Shown here in pieces: positions 25,180 to 36,816 of a stretch of DNA of 64,000 bases. Made by a program: the position numbers and the translations under genes. How positions within the stretch are numbered: position 1 is the stretch's first letter; each line of letters starts with the position of its first letter. The stretch spans positions 18,132,667 through 18,196,666 of the forward strand of contig OX326956.1 in the NCBI GenBank assembly GCA_946800325.1, written 5' to 3'. Under the pieces are notes generated by a model, which ran no database searches, was not told the DNA's origin, and was given only the letters and a program-made list of their open reading frames with translations. This stretch comes from Luzula sylvatica (lineage: Eukaryota > Streptophyta > Magnoliopsida > Poales > Juncaceae).

Positions 25180-26503
25180 TTGTCTTCCCCACTGTCTATT
25201 ATTCCTTTTCATCTCATTATGTGTCTCTATCATTTCACACCCCAAAAAAGAAAACCCTAGACCGCCAAAATTTGGAACCAAAACATTGAAAAAAACCCTA
25301 ACTCACCCTCTCTCTCTCTCTCTCTGACTCTCTCATGAGTCATTTCCTGCTCTATTATTTCTCGCCCAAAAAATATAAACCACGAAACCCTCGCCCAAAA
25401 TCATCTCTCCGACTCTCTTTCTCTGTAGCTGCCTCGACCACCTCGACGACGTGAAACAACGACGCTAAACAAACAGCAGGGCTACGCCCCCGCAATGCCA
25501 ATCATGGCCTCTCTCTGTAGCCACCACGCCCTTTCATCTCCATGGCTGGTTGTTGTTGTATAACGTCAAGTTTCCTTCTTAATTTCTCTAGTTCTCCAGC
25601 TAGAACTCATCACCCGGGTAACAACGAAACCCTAACTCCACTTCTTATTTTTTTCAAATTTTGGGGTTGATTGGACTTTGATTGATGCAGATATTACCTA
25701 ATACCCCTTCTATGTTAGTCGCGACACAAATGCACAGTGGTCAGACATTCCCTCCCATCCGTTCTCTCCTACCGTCGTTCCCGAAAAGAAGGTGATTTGG
25801 GATTTTGGGTCTGATTTGCGAATATGCCATCCCTTCTCTACGGGCATATCCTAACTTCACTGTTCTTTTTTTCATTTTGGGGCTGATTTGGGATTTTCCT
25901 CGTTATTTGGTACTTTTGTTACCTTCTCACATTCCTACATCGAAGGTATTTGCTGAAATTCAGCCTTGTAATCATCTTCAGATTTTGTAAATTGTTAATT
26001 CTTTTAGGTACTTGTAACTAGTTTATCATTTATATGTTTTCAATTTGTACTATTAAGGGTTTTAACTAATTTTCTATATTTTATATGCACTGTAGGTGGA
26101 GGAATACGATTCAATAGATTTTTCAAAGTATGCTGTCACGGAGAAAAAGAATGGACCAACGAGGTTGAGGAATGGTACACAAGTCCTATGACTATCTGTC
26201 ATTAAATCTCTTTACAGTTTTTTAGTTTATTTCAATTTCCCCTATGAATTTGTTCTATATTCCAGACCCAAATGGCATTTGGTAAATTGTTAAAGGTTCT
26301 TTTAGTGTTTATTTGAATTGGTAGTTTAGTGCCGCAAATGCCTATTGAGGCTACGAAAGAGGATAATCAAATAAAGGTACACGAAAAATTATTTAATTAA
26401 ATGAAATAATTTATCTTAATATTCATTTTAATCTATTTACAGGGAATCTTCTAGAACCCGAATCCATCAAAGATGCCATGGGCAGTGTCTCAGAAGTGGT
26501 AAA
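25180..26503 (+). pseudogene. Gene-like relic with exon-like blocks, cut by the LTR insertion
   Basis: Base composition changes from AT-rich to a UTR-like stretch with AAACCCTA and a (CT)n run near 25311-25325. Downstream are two blocks with splice-like borders. 26096-26174 follows TGTAG and precedes GTACAC; 26330-26376 follows TTTAG and precedes GTACAC. They join in phase and stay open, reading about 26 residues ending GPTRLRN, then about 16 residues ending DNQIK. A third block starts after TTTACAG at 26443. The GPTR context resembles the N-terminal part of plant Ptta/En-Spm-type proteins, but this is a weak match from memory. The LTR insertion at 26504 interrupts it. It may be the transposon's own gene or a captured host fragment. 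Confidence 0.4.
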
Positions 26504-26885
26504 TGATGTGAGGCAAATAGAGCACGTTTTACATGCTTAATTTGGAGGTTTTAGCCTTGTGAAAGTGTATTCTGCATAGTTTATTCATCATATTTTAGAT
26601 AAATTGAATATTACTTCACTTAATGTGTTTTATGCCTATTCACAGGAATTTGAAGGATTTGCTGAAGATTTGGAGAGTGTAGTTGTCTTCAGAATGCCAA
26701 AGGGAGTCGAAATGATATATCATACCGCTATTTTCGGTACACGGACAAGGCTGGAGGCAAATAAACCCATGTTAGAGAAAGCCCAAAAAGCTACACGAAA
26801 TCCACTCAAACCCAATGCCTTATCCTTTCCACCTATCCTGGTGGAAATGTCCTCAATACCCCCAATCCTCTCCATCAACCCCTGG

Positions 26886-26918
26886 CCAATCAGAATACAC
26901 CTTGCATGCTATAAATAA
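26886..26918 (+). promoter_or_regulatory. CCAAT and TATA boxes in the 5' LTR of copy B
   Basis: CCAAT at 26886-26890 and TATAAATAA at 26910-26918 are spaced as in a plant core promoter. Transcription would start shortly downstream and read into gag-pol. The same arrangement and the following AAGACCC are kept in the unrelated-looking LTR at 62693, which supports function. Confidence 0.75.
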
Positions 26919-27061
26919 GACCCAAGGGCCTTGAGTTGTGGGGCTCTCTGACTGACTCTTTCCCCCTCATTCTGTTCTCTCTTCTTCTTTCTCTCTTCCA
27001 AGCACATGCAAGACAATCCAAGATACTTCAAGATTCTTCAAGAAAGCCATTGAGGTTTCGT

Positions 27062-27210
27062 ACCGTGACCTGGATTCATTCCTTTCGGGCGATTCCTCCT
27101 TCTCCTCGAAGATCGTACCGTGACCAGGGCTCATTCCTTTTCGGGCGATTTAGAAGTGACCGTGACTCGATCCGTTTTCTTCGCAGCGAGCTGGATTCGT
27201 GACTCGGAGA
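27062..27210 (+). repeat. ACCGTGAC leader motif, about four copies
   Basis: ACCGTGAC or a close variant starts at 27062, 27117, 27158 and about 27197. The first two copies are followed by CATTCCTTTCGGGCGAT or a near match. The motif lies downstream of the TATA box, so in the transcribed leader. A clearer version with six copies is at 63081-63350. Confidence 0.65.
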
Positions 27211-28146
27211 GAAGAGTTTTTGTGAAGATCAGTGGAAAAGACCCCTTGACCAGAGCTTGCTCTTTTAGGGTGATTTCGCGAACCTCACGACTCGAGCTCG
27301 ATCTCCTTTCGACCAGTCCTCGACGTGACGTGAGAAATCGATCTTTCGGCACGAGGAGAGAAGACCAAGAGCTGCATCACGAGTTTCCCTCATTCTAGGT
27401 GTACTCTTTCTTATCTCTTGATGTTCTTGTTGTTTGGTTTAGTCTAAACTTTGTGTATGGAAAATTCTGCGATTTATTGAATCTTTTAATCTCAAAACTT
27501 CTTGCTTGTTTGTGTTACTCTAGTTTTGAATCGTGCGTAATTTTAGTTATAATCGCACCATAATTGAACCGTTCTTGCAACTTCTTGAATTGCTTGAAAT
27601 TAGTTTCTGAACCATAATTCAGCCTTATTTGTCAATCTAGTTAAAAATGCACCAACTCTTAATCGTTCTTGAAACTTCTTGAGTTGGTTATTTGTGTGTT
27701 ACATTATAACTCTGAACCTCTCGTGAAGCTCTAGGTTAATTGTCTTGCTTGAAATAAACTTCAAAATCTCATTTCAGCCTTGTTTGCAAAAACGCAGAAA
27801 TATGCGTTTTCTTGATTTTCTTGACTAGTTTGATGTGCTTTAAATCGTGTATAAATCTGAACCCTTATGAAATTCTCAAAATTTGGTTTCAATGGAATTT
27901 CTTGGTCAAGAACTTCTCTTTAACCTCTAAAACACCCTAATCAAGTGAGAAATTCCATAGAAACAAAAGTTAGAAGTTTTTGTGAGTAGTTTAAATCAAA
28001 ATTTTTGAATCATAATTGATGCACCAGCTCTCTGTGGATCGATCCTCATATTTACCATTGTAAAAACATGAGATTAAATTCTTTGATATTTGAGGTTTAA
28101 AACAACGACGATACTTTTCAAGTGTCTAAAAAACCCGCTCATCAAA

Positions 28147-28164
28147 TGGCGCCGCTGCCGGGGA
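28147..28164 (+). promoter_or_regulatory. Primer binding site of copy B
   Basis: TGGCGCCGCTGCCGGGGA lies two bases after the 5' LTR. This type of site is known from Athila/Tat elements and is usually assigned to a tRNA-Asp 3' end; I could not check it against a tRNA. Confidence 0.85.
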
Positions 28165-28259
28165 GCGGTGTTTAAGTCAATTGTTCGATTTAAATTTTCA
28201 GAATTTTAGTTCATAAAAAATTGTACTCACGTCTTGGTTTTTCTTTGTGATCATTTTAG

Positions 28260-31200
28260 GTGTGTTTGTGGTGGAAGAAATCTATGCACAATACACGATC
28301 TCGCAAAGGCACATTACTACCAATTGACGAGGATATCGAAAAAAAAAAATTCAGCACGAAGAAGAGCAAGAATCCTCTTCAAGAAGATCAAGAAGAAGCT
28401 GAACCAGAACCGCAAACACAAACTTTTTTTTCTTTCTCTCCTCCTTTACAATTCAATATGGCTGATGAAACAAGAGTTCCAAGGCCAAAAACCTTGAGAG
28501 AACTTGTAGCACCAAGACACGTAGATGATAATTATAACTTCATTAGGCCGAATATACCCAATTTTAAAGCTGATCCGAGCATTTTAGGCTCATTGCCTAT
28601 TTTTCACGGGAAAGCCACTGAAAACCCTCACAAGCATTTAAAAGACTTCAAAATACAGTTAAATATATATTCGAACTATGAAGGTTTTAATGACATTCTT
28701 CTTCTTATATTTCCATATTCATTAGGTGAAGGGCCAAAGGACTGGTTTTACAAGCTAAGGGGGCCTCTTACTTTCAGCGATGTATCAAACCTATTCAAGG
28801 AGAAGTATTACTCGGCGTCTCGATTAGCAGCGATAAGGCATGAACCCTTGGCAATCACACAAAAGGCGAATGAGGTCTACAACGAGTATTTCGACCGTTT
28901 TATGCGATTGATGGAAGAATGCCCCAGCCACAGTGTCGAGCTGCATTACCTTTACGAACAGTTCATAAACGGGCTATGCTACTCCGATTACCAATTCCTC
29001 AATGCATGTGCGGGAGGAAACATTGCGAATAAAGAAATCGTGGAGATCCAGAAACTGTTAGAGATGATGGCGTCAAATTCGCAAGCAAGACGTAACGTGG
29101 AGTACCGAGTGAACGCATGTACCGACCTCAATGTCGACATGTTAAATAACAAACTCGAAATAATAATGAAAGCGCTGGGCAAGGAAGAAACGAAGAAATG
29201 TGGGGTTTGTAGCGCAACCACCCACCACACGGACGAATGCCCTAGTGTGGTTGAAGAAGCAAATGCCGTTTACAGAAAATTTGAAGCCTCGAACTCGTAC
29301 AATCCTAATCTTCGAAACCACCCGAATTTCTCTTGGTCGAATCCCAACAATGCTCAACCAGATCCGTATCGCCAACCAGTTACAAAACCAGCCACTTACC
29401 AACACCCGAATGCCTCTCAAGCAAAACCGGCTCAAACTCAGGAGCAAGATCTTAAAACGATGATGGAGGGCATGATGAGCTTGATGAAACAAGAAATCGG
29501 TGGGGTTAATAAAAATGTGGATTCTGTGAGGCAAGAATTAAAAAGCGAGATTGCGAACACGAATCGCCACGTTGGGAGCTTAGAAACTCAAATCGCTCAA
29601 ATCGCCACTCGCGTGAACATAATCGAATCTCAAGGTACATCTCGACTCCAATCTCAATCTTTAGCACCTCCCGAGCAAAGGCACGTCAATGCAATATCGC
29701 TCCGAAGCGGTACTGAAATTGGTGAAAGATCAAGAAAAGCAAAAGAGGTGGAAGAAGAAAAAGAAATCGAGCTACATGTGCCTAAGGAGAAACAATCTCA
29801 AGTCCAGATTTTACCAACTCAAGCAAAGGCACCTGAATCGAGTCAAGTCCAGCCACCTTTTCCTAGTCGCCTCCCAAAGTCTACCGAATCGAATGACGAC
29901 GTGCTGGCCATTTTAAAGAAAGTAGAGGTTAACATTCCTCTAGTCGAAGCTATCAAGGAAGTGCCTCGCTTGGCAAAATACCTCAAGGCACTATTGAGCA
30001 CGAATAAAAGAAAGGGTAAAAAGGACGAAATGATAAGTGTGGGGGAGAATGTTTCAGCAATTTTGAGACTTCCCCAAAAACACAAAGATCCAGGGATGTT
30101 TGCAATTCCATGCAAAATCGGGCAACACGAATTGCCCAAATGCATGCTCGATTTGGGCGCATCCATAAATGTAATGCCTTTATCGGTATTTAAGACTCTA
30201 GATCTCGGCCCTCTCGAAGATACACAAGCGATGATTAGTTTGGCTGATCGATCTACGACAAAACCTGTGGGATTAATCGAGGATGTGATTGTTATGGTAA
30301 ACGGACTCTATTTCCCTGCCGACTTTTATGTAATCGACATGAATGATGGAGATAACGAGTCGACCCCGATTCTCCTTGGCCACCCATTCTTGAAGACAGC
30401 TCGAACGAAGATTGACGTTCATGCAGGAGAGCTTACGATGGAGTTCGACGACGAGGTAATAAAATTCAATATTTTTGATAAACTAAAAGAACCCATTGCA
30501 GGTACACATAATTTGAGCGCTATGGACATAATCGATGAATGTGTGCATGAAGTCGCGAATCAAACTTTCGAGGAATTCAAGGCTTACAAGAATCCTACTT
30601 ATCAAGATTTTGAAGAATTCAACAATCCTCTATTCGAAACTGAGCCAGAAACACAAGCAGTTTCGAATGCAGCTGAAGTGATGTTTTCAAGGGAAATCGA
30701 AATTCCGTTGGAAAGAAGCCCACCTTCAACTGAGAAAGCTCCAAAGGTAGAATTAAAACAATTACCATCTGAGCTAAAGTATGTTTTCTTAGATGAAGCA
30801 CAGACGCTTCCAGTCATCATCGCCTCAAATCTAACGACGGAGCAAGAAGAGAAGCTCATCACCATGCTGAAAAAGAATAAGAATGCTTTTGGGTGGTCAC
30901 TTGCCGACATTCCAGGAATTAGTCCATCATTGTGCACACACCGAATACAACTCGAAAACGACGCCAAACCATCTCGCGAACCACAGAGGCGGCTCAATCC
31001 GCCCATGATGGAGGTTGTTAAAAAGGAGGTGATAAAACTGTTGGATGCGGGTATAATTTACCCCATCGCTGATTCCAAATGGGTCTCGCCTATTCACGTG
31101 GTACCAAAGAAAACGGGGATCACTATTGTCGAGAATGAAGAAGGCGATCAAGTGCCAACTCGAGTGCAAAATGGATGGCGAGTGTGCATTGACTACCGCA

Positions 31201-33647
31201 AGCTTAACAAGGCCACCAAAAAGGACCATTTCCCACTTCCTTTTATCGATCAAATGCTGGAGAGACTCGCAGGGAACCCTTTCTACTGTTTCCTCGACGG
31301 ATTCTCGGGATACTTCCAAATTCCGATTGCACCCGAGGACCAAGCAAAAACAACGTTTACATGCCCGTTTGGTACCTTCGCGTACCGACGCATGCCGTTT
31401 GGGCTCTGCAACGCACCGGGCACTTTCCAAAGGTGTATGCTCTCTATTTTTAGTGATTACATTTCAAAATTTATTGAAGTTTTTATGGATGATTTTTCGG
31501 TGTTTGGAGACTCATTTGATTCCTGTTTAGACCATTTGTCCCAAATACTGGAAAAATGCATCGAATCTAATCTCGTTTTAAACTTTGAAAAGTGCCACTT
31601 CATGGTGAGCAATGGAATTGTTTTAGGTCATTCAATTTCAGAAAAGGGGCTCGAAGTCGACAAGGCAAAAATCGACGTAATAAAGACGCTGCCCTATCCA
31701 AAGACGGCGAAGGACGTGAGATCTTTCTTAGGCCACGCTGGTTTCTATCGACGGTTCATAAAGGATTTTTCAAAGATCTCGCAGCCCATGTGCCAACTTC
31801 TCCAGAAAGACGTAAAGTTCGAATTCGACTCACGGTGCAAGGAATCATTCGACAATTTGAAGGACAAGCTTTGCTCTGCACCGATTATCAAACCACCGAA
31901 TTGGGGGCTTCCATTCGAAATCATGTGCGACGCAAGTGATACGAGTGTGGGGGCAGTGCTTGGCCAAAGAATCGGCAAAGATCCTCACGTGATTGCCTAT
32001 GCCTCGAAGACCCTCGTTAGCGCACAAAGAAACTACACAACTACTGAAAAAGAACTTCTTGCGATTGTGTTTGCTTTAGAAAAATTTCGTTCTTACCTTG
32101 TAGGTGCGAAGGTGATAGTGTTCTCTGATCACGGCGCTTTGAAGCATTTAATGAGAAAAAAGGAGTGCAAGCCTAGATTGCTGCGATGGATCCTTTTGTT
32201 GCAAGAATTCGATTTGGAGATCAAGGATAAGAAGGGCTGTGAGAATCTCGTGGCGGATCACCTAAGCCGACTCCCGTTCATAGAAGACGATGATGTACCG
32301 ATTCGAGAGGAGTTTCCGGAAGAGCATATCCTCGCGGTTCAAATCGATACGCCTTGGTATGCCGACTTGGTAAATTATATGGTTGCCAAGCAAATTCCGC
32401 CGAGTTTCAGCAGATCTCAACGCGACAAATTAAAAAGCAACTCGCGATTCTACATTTGGGACGAACCATTCCTGTATCGCGTATGTGCAGATCAAGTGAT
32501 AAGGAAGTGTGCTCATCAAAACGAGGTTAAATCTATTTTGTCATTTTGTCATAATTTGCATTGTGGGGGACATTTTGGAGTGACACGTACAGCCCACAAA
32601 GTATTAGAATGCGGTTTTTACTGGCCAACTCTTTACAAAGATGCTTCAAGCTTTGTAAAGGGTTGCGAAAAATGCCAAAGGACAGGAAATGTGAGTCAAA
32701 GAGATCAAATGCCCCTGAACAAAATTGTACCATGTGAACCATTCGATGCATGGGGCATTGATTTTATGGGACCATTTCCACCGTCCTTTGGATATACTTA
32801 CATTCTTCTTTGTGTAGATTATGTGACAAAGTGGATCGAAGCAATTCCAACGAAGCAAGCAGATTCGAAATCAGTGTGCGAATTTCTCAAGAAGAATATC
32901 TTTCAACGTTTCGGCGTGCCACGAGTGCTAATCAGCGACCGAGGGAGTCACTTCTGCAATAAAAGCTTACAATCCGTGCTAGAAAAATACCACGTTAGCC
33001 ACCGAACCTCCACAGCGTACCACCCTCAATCAAACGGGCAAGCCGAAGTCTCGAACCGAGAAATCAAGTCTATTCTGGAAAAGGTGGTGAACCCCTCAAG
33101 AAAGGATTGGAGCGTCCGATTAGGCGACGCCTTGTGGGCATATCGTACAGCGTTCAAAACTCCAATCGGGATGTCCCCTTTCAAGATGGTGTACGGCAAA
33201 GCATGCCACTTACCCGTAGAAATCGAGCATAAGGCCATATGGGCCATTAAACAACTCAACCTCGACTATCCGAACGATGCAATGGCCCGAAAACTCCATT
33301 TAGTCGAGTTAGAAGAATTTCGACAAAACGCCTATGACAATTCGAATTTATGCAAGGAAAAGGCAAAGGCGTTTCACGACAAATTGATCAGAAAGAAAGA
33401 ATTTAATGTGGGAGATATTGTGCTTCTATTCAACTCCCGTCTCAAACTGTTTCCCGGGAAGTTGAAATCTCGCTGGATTGGGCCCTTCACAGTGACGAAT
33501 GTAAATCCATTTGGAGTAATCGAAATCCAGAGCAACGACACGAAGGAAGAGTTCAAGGTGAATGGGCACCGGCTAAAGCATTTCTACTCCGGTTTCGACA
33601 AAGGATGGATGGACGTGCAAAAGCTCGGTTTGATCGAGCGTCAATGA
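28260..33647 (+). CDS. Gag-Pol polyprotein, Athila-like Ty3/gypsy, intact frame (copy B)
   Basis: A single frame of 1795 codons encodes Gag, protease, reverse transcriptase, RNase H and integrase. The first ATG is at 28260, but the ninth-codon ATG at 28284 (MHNTRSRKG) is an equally good start. Visible parts are a Gag core at about residues 90-290; a zinc knuckle CX2CX4HX4C at 314-327; a coiled-coil stretch near 400-450; protease DLGAS at 631-635; reverse transcriptase about 920-1110 with FMDDF at 1075-1079; RNase H from about 1220 with Asp at 1224; integrase zinc finger from His 1434; and a catalytic triad of Asp 1501, Asp 1560 and Glu 1596 with the expected 35-residue gap. A C-terminal module (RWIGPF) binds nucleic acid in this family. 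No stop or frameshift interrupts it, so the copy may still supply protein. DLGAS and the primer site point to the Athila lineage; no env-like frame follows. Confidence 0.95.
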   Translation: MCLWWKKSMHNTRSRKGTLLPIDEDIEKKKFSTKKSKNPLQEDQEEAEPEPQTQTFFSFSPPLQFNMADETRVPRPKTLRELVAPRHVDDNYNFIRPNIPNFKADPSILGSLPIFHGKATENPHKHLKDFKIQLNIYSNYEGFNDILLLIFPYSLGEGPKDWFYKLRGPLTFSDVSNLFKEKYYSASRLAAIRHEPLAITQKANEVYNEYFDRFMRLMEECPSHSVELHYLYEQFINGLCYSDYQFLNACAGGNIANKEIVEIQKLLEMMASNSQARRNVEYRVNACTDLNVDMLNNKLEIIMKALGKEETKKCGVCSATTHHTDECPSVVEEANAVYRKFEASNSYNPNLRNHPNFSWSNPNNAQPDPYRQPVTKPATYQHPNASQAKPAQTQEQDLKTMMEGMMSLMKQEIGGVNKNVDSVRQELKSEIANTNRHVGSLETQIAQIATRVNIIESQGTSRLQSQSLAPPEQRHVNAISLRSGTEIGERSRKAKEVEEEKEIELHVPKEKQSQVQILPTQAKAPESSQVQPPFPSRLPKSTESNDDVLAILKKVEVNIPLVEAIKEVPRLAKYLKALLSTNKRKGKKDEMISVGENVSAILRLPQKHKDPGMFAIPCKIGQHELPKCMLDLGASINVMPLSVFKTLDLGPLEDTQAMISLADRSTTKPVGLIEDVIVMVNGLYFPADFYVIDMNDGDNESTPILLGHPFLKTARTKIDVHAGELTMEFDDEVIKFNIFDKLKEPIAGTHNLSAMDIIDECVHEVANQTFEEFKAYKNPTYQDFEEFNNPLFETEPETQAVSNAAEVMFSREIEIPLERSPPSTEKAPKVELKQLPSELKYVFLDEAQTLPVIIASNLTTEQEEKLITMLKKNKNAFGWSLADIPGISPSLCTHRIQLENDAKPSREPQRRLNPPMMEVVKKEVIKLLDAGIIYPIADSKWVSPIHVVPKKTGITIVENEEGDQVPTRVQNGWRVCIDYRKLNKATKKDHFPLPFIDQMLERLAGNPFYCFLDGFSGYFQIPIAPEDQAKTTFTCPFGTFAYRRMPFGLCNAPGTFQRCMLSIFSDYISKFIEVFMDDFSVFGDSFDSCLDHLSQILEKCIESNLVLNFEKCHFMVSNGIVLGHSISEKGLEVDKAKIDVIKTLPYPKTAKDVRSFLGHAGFYRRFIKDFSKISQPMCQLLQKDVKFEFDSRCKESFDNLKDKLCSAPIIKPPNWGLPFEIMCDASDTSVGAVLGQRIGKDPHVIAYASKTLVSAQRNYTTTEKELLAIVFALEKFRSYLVGAKVIVFSDHGALKHLMRKKECKPRLLRWILLLQEFDLEIKDKKGCENLVADHLSRLPFIEDDDVPIREEFPEEHILAVQIDTPWYADLVNYMVAKQIPPSFSRSQRDKLKSNSRFYIWDEPFLYRVCADQVIRKCAHQNEVKSILSFCHNLHCGGHFGVTRTAHKVLECGFYWPTLYKDASSFVKGCEKCQRTGNVSQRDQMPLNKIVPCEPFDAWGIDFMGPFPPSFGYTYILLCVDYVTKWIEAIPTKQADSKSVCEFLKKNIFQRFGVPRVLISDRGSHFCNKSLQSVLEKYHVSHRTSTAYHPQSNGQAEVSNREIKSILEKVVNPSRKDWSVRLGDALWAYRTAFKTPIGMSPFKMVYGKACHLPVEIEHKAIWAIKQLNLDYPNDAMARKLHLVELEEFRQNAYDNSNLCKEKAKAFHDKLIRKKEFNVGDIVLLFNSRLKLFPGKLKSRWIGPFTVTNVNPFGVIEIQSNDTKEEFKVNGHRLKHFYSGFDKGWMDVQKLGLIERQ

Positions 33648-33897
33648 AGATGAGCTCAGCTGGGTCGAGCTCAAGACATTAAACAAGAGCGCTAGCGGAG
33701 GAGGCACGCCTCACGCATCAAAGGTTGTATTTCTCTATTATCCCTCTTTTTGAAATTTTTGATCTTTTATACTTGAGGACAAGTAATCTCTAAGTGTGTG
33801 GGGGGGGGGGGGGGGGTAACACAACCTTTGAACTGTATGAGCCCAAATTAAACTTCAAAAAAAACATGGGAAATTTGAAAATTTAAAAACATTCAAA

Positions 33898-33937
<40 letters not shown>

Positions 33938-34420
33938 TAAAAGTATCCACTTAAATCTGGGAGCATTGCTAATCACAAAACAACTCTGAATTGCAATAAA
34001 AGATTTTTCTCCACTGAATTGAACTAAATCGTTGTTTTTAAAACAAAATTTCTTTCAACTCTGAATTTCGCTCTAAAAATTGAAAGTTTGCAAAATATTT
34101 TAAAGGATTTGGTTATGATTTTGAAGAGATCTATTCGGGGATTCCAGCCCTATTGTTTCAAATTTCACGAGTTTGAGACACTTGATCGATGCGCGGTTCA
34201 TGCGATACGTTTTAACTCGATTTTCGAACCCGTAATTGATATGGGACTTATGAGTAAAGTTCTTAGCGTGGCCGTTAAAGTACGTTTTGCTAGATTTAAA
34301 ACATGACCAATTGCACTATGAAATAACCGTTTGTGGGGACCCGTTAGTAGATCAAATATACCCGCTCGTTCGGAAAAAAAAAAAAAAAAAAAAAAAAAAA
34401 AGAAAAAAAAAATATATAAG

Positions 34421-34620
34421 TGAGAAAAGAGGAAGGTGAAAAGACAACACCGAGAGTAACCTCATTGCATTTCGGTGTAGTGGGGCTTTCGGTTAAAGAC
34501 TTCCAAGAGAAAAAAAAAAGTGAGAAAAGAGGAAGGTCAAAAGACAACACCGAGAGTAACCTCATTGCATTTCGGTGTAGTGGGGCTTTCGGTTAAAGAC
34601 TTCCAAGAAAAAAAAAAAAA
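34421..34620 (+). repeat. Tandem pair of 100-bp units in the Athila-like 3' region
   Basis: Units start TGAGAAAAGAGGAAGGT at 34421 and 34521 and differ at very few positions. Each contains CACCGA...TCGGTG, which can pair as a short stem. Copy A carries the same pair, so the duplication predates both. Confidence 0.9.
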
Positions 34621-35044
34621 TGAGCAGGGAAATTGATCGAAAATGGGTATGAACCTTGTACCAGTGTACCAAACGTGTTTTAAAATGAATAACTTGCATT
34701 TAAGATCATCTTGCAAAACGGGAAATTTTGGCCCGATAATAGCTTTCGAATTGAGTTCTTTTGAGATTGTGGAGTGAAGAAATTCGAAGTAAAAACGTTT
34801 AAGTCGCTCTTACAGCTTGAGATCGAGTGTCATGAAAAACTCTTATGAAATTTCGAGTTAATTTCGAGATCTAATAATGAAAAGACCAATATCATTCTAA
34901 ATACTAGTGAACTTGATGAAATGAGAGTGAACCATTTGATTCGTGAAATGAGTTTTTAAATAACGAATACAACTTCAACAAATTCTACTGCGATTCTTTG
35001 TTTTGTGATATAATTCTCCAATTGATCGAGGACGATCAAGGGTT

Positions 35045-35060
35045 TAAGTGTGGGGGTATT
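35045..35060 (+). promoter_or_regulatory. Polypurine tract of copy B
   Basis: TAAGTGTGGGGGTATT abuts the LTR start at 35061. It would prime plus-strand synthesis. The same sequence abuts the 3' LTR in copy A. Confidence 0.85.
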
Positions 35061-36701
35061 TGATGTGAGGCAAATAGAGCACGTTTTACATGCTTAATTT
35101 GGAGGTTTTAGCCTTGTGAAAGTGTATTCTGCATAGTTTATTCATCATATTTTAGATAAATTGAATATTACTTCACTTAATGTGTTTTATGCCTATTCAC
35201 AGGAATTTGAAGGATTTGCTGAAGATTTGGAGAGTGTAGTTGTCTTCAGAATGCCAAAGGGAGTCGAAATGATATATCATACCGCTATTTTCGGTACACG
35301 GACAAGGCTGGAGGCAAATAAACCCATGTTAGAGAAAGCCCAAAAAGCTACACGAAATCCACTCAAACCCAATGCCTTATCCTTCCCACCTATCCTGGTG
35401 GAAATGTCCTCAATACCCCCAATCCTCTCCATCAACCCCTGGCCAATCAGAATACACCTTGCATGCTATAAATAAGACCCAAGGGCCTTGAGTTGTGGGG
35501 CTCTCTGACTGACTCTTTCCCCCTCATTCTGTTCTCTCTTCTTCTTTCTCTCTTCCAAGCACATGCAAGACAATCCAAGATACTTCAAGATTCTTCAAGA
35601 AAGCCATTGAGGTTTCGTACCGTGACCTGGATTCATTCCTTTCGGGCGATTCCTCCTCCTCCTCGAAGATCGTACCGTGACCAGGGCTCATTCCTTTTCG
35701 GGCGATTTAGAAGTGACCGTGACTCGATCCGTTTTCTTCGCAGCGAGCTGGATTCGTGACTCGGAGAGAAGAGTTTTTGTGAAGATCAGTGGAAAAGACC
35801 CCTTGACCAGAGCTTGCTCTTTTAGGGTGATTTCGCGAACCTCACGACTCGAGCTCGATCTCCTTTCGACCAGTCCTCGACGTGACGTGAAAAATCGATC
35901 TTTCGGCACGAGGAGAGAAGACCAAGAGCTGCATCACGAGTTTCCCTCATTCTAGGTGTACTCTTTCTTATCTCTTGATGTTCTTGTTGTTTGGTTTAGT
36001 CTAAACTTTGTGTATGGAAAATTCTGCGATTTATTGAATCTTTTAATCTCAAAACTTCTTGCTTGTTTGTGTTACTCTAGTTTTGAATCGTGCGTAATTT
36101 TAGTTATAATCGCACCATAATTGAACCGTTCTTGCAACTTCTTGAATTGCTTGAAATTAGTTTCTGAACCATAATTCAGCCTTATTTGTCAATCTAGTTA
36201 AAAATGCACCAACTCTTAATCGTTCTTGAAACTTCTTGAGTTGGTTATTTGTGTGTTACATTATAACTCTGAACCTCTCGTGAAGCTCTAGGTTAATTGT
36301 CTTGCTTGAAATAAACTTCAAAATCTCATTTCAGCCTTGTTTGCAAAAACGCAGAAATATGCGTTTTCTTGATTTTCTTGACTAGTTTGATGTGCTTTAA
36401 ATCGTGTATAAATCTGAACCCTTAAGAAATTCTCAAAATTTGGTTTCAATGGAATTTCTTGGTCAAGAACTTCTCTTTAACCTCTAAAACACCATAATCA
36501 AGTGAGAAATTCCATAGAAACAAAAGTTAGAAGTTTTTGTGAGTAGTTTAAATCAAAATTTTTGAATCATAATTGATGCACCAGCTCTCTGTGGATCGAT
36601 CCTCATATTTACCATTGTAAAAACATGAGATTAAATTCTTTGATATTTGAGGTTTAAAACAACGACGATACTTTTCAAGTGTCTAAAAAACCCGCTCATC
36701 A
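35061..36701 (+). repeat. Shared LTR between copies B and C
   Basis: This 1641-bp LTR is nearly identical to that at 26504. It acts as the 3' LTR of copy B and the 5' LTR of copy C. CCAAT at 35443-35447 and TATAAATAA at 35467-35475 are intact, so it can also drive copy C. Confidence 0.95.
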
Positions 36702-36703
36702 AA

Positions 36704-36721
36704 TGGCGCCGCTGCCGGGGA
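36704..36721 (+). promoter_or_regulatory. Primer binding site of copy C
   Basis: It is identical to the site at 28147 and has the same two-base spacing from the LTR. Its presence after the second LTR proves that the LTR is followed by a second internal region rather than by flanking DNA. Confidence 0.85.
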
Positions 36722-36816
36722 GCGGTGTTTAAGTCAATTGTTCGATTTAAATTTTCAGAATTTTAGTTCATAAAAAATTGTACTCACGTCTTGGTTTTTC
36801 TTTGTGATCATTTTAG

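Larger units (their letters stand above)
26504..28144 (+). repeat. 5' LTR of copy B
   Basis: The LTR begins TGATGTGAGG and ends TCATCA. It differs from the LTR at 35061 at only a handful of positions by eye, for example CCTTCTCCTCG versus CCTCCTCCTCG and CCTTATGAAA versus CCTTAAGAAA, which indicates a recent event. It includes a CCAAT/TATA pair and, downstream, copies of an ACCGTGAC...CCTTTCGG motif. Short frames within it recur in each LTR and are not treated as genes. Confidence 0.95.
33648..35060 (+). other. 3' noncoding region of copy B with two G-rich tracts
   Basis: After the integrase stop comes GCGCTAG...GAGGCA, then CTTGAGGACAAG followed by a G-run of about 18 near 33800-33816. An A-run of about 30 follows at 33901. 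Near the LTR the pattern TCGAGGACGA...TAAGTGTGGGGG recurs as the true polypurine tract. No frame over about 75 codons looks coding. The Athila env-like gene is absent. Confidence 0.8.

Noticed and set aside
25805..25990. A 61-codon frame in the gene-like region
   Set aside because: It has no recognisable domain and overlaps what looks like UTR or intron sequence.
26604..27398. Open frames of 88-104 codons in the Athila-like LTRs
   Set aside because: They overlap the promoter and leader, overlap each other on both strands, and have no recognisable domain. They recur only because the LTR recurs (also 5653-6447, 11210-11503, 35161-35955).
33648..35060. env-like gene after pol
   Set aside because: No frame longer than about 75 codons looks coding and no signal peptide or membrane segment was seen.
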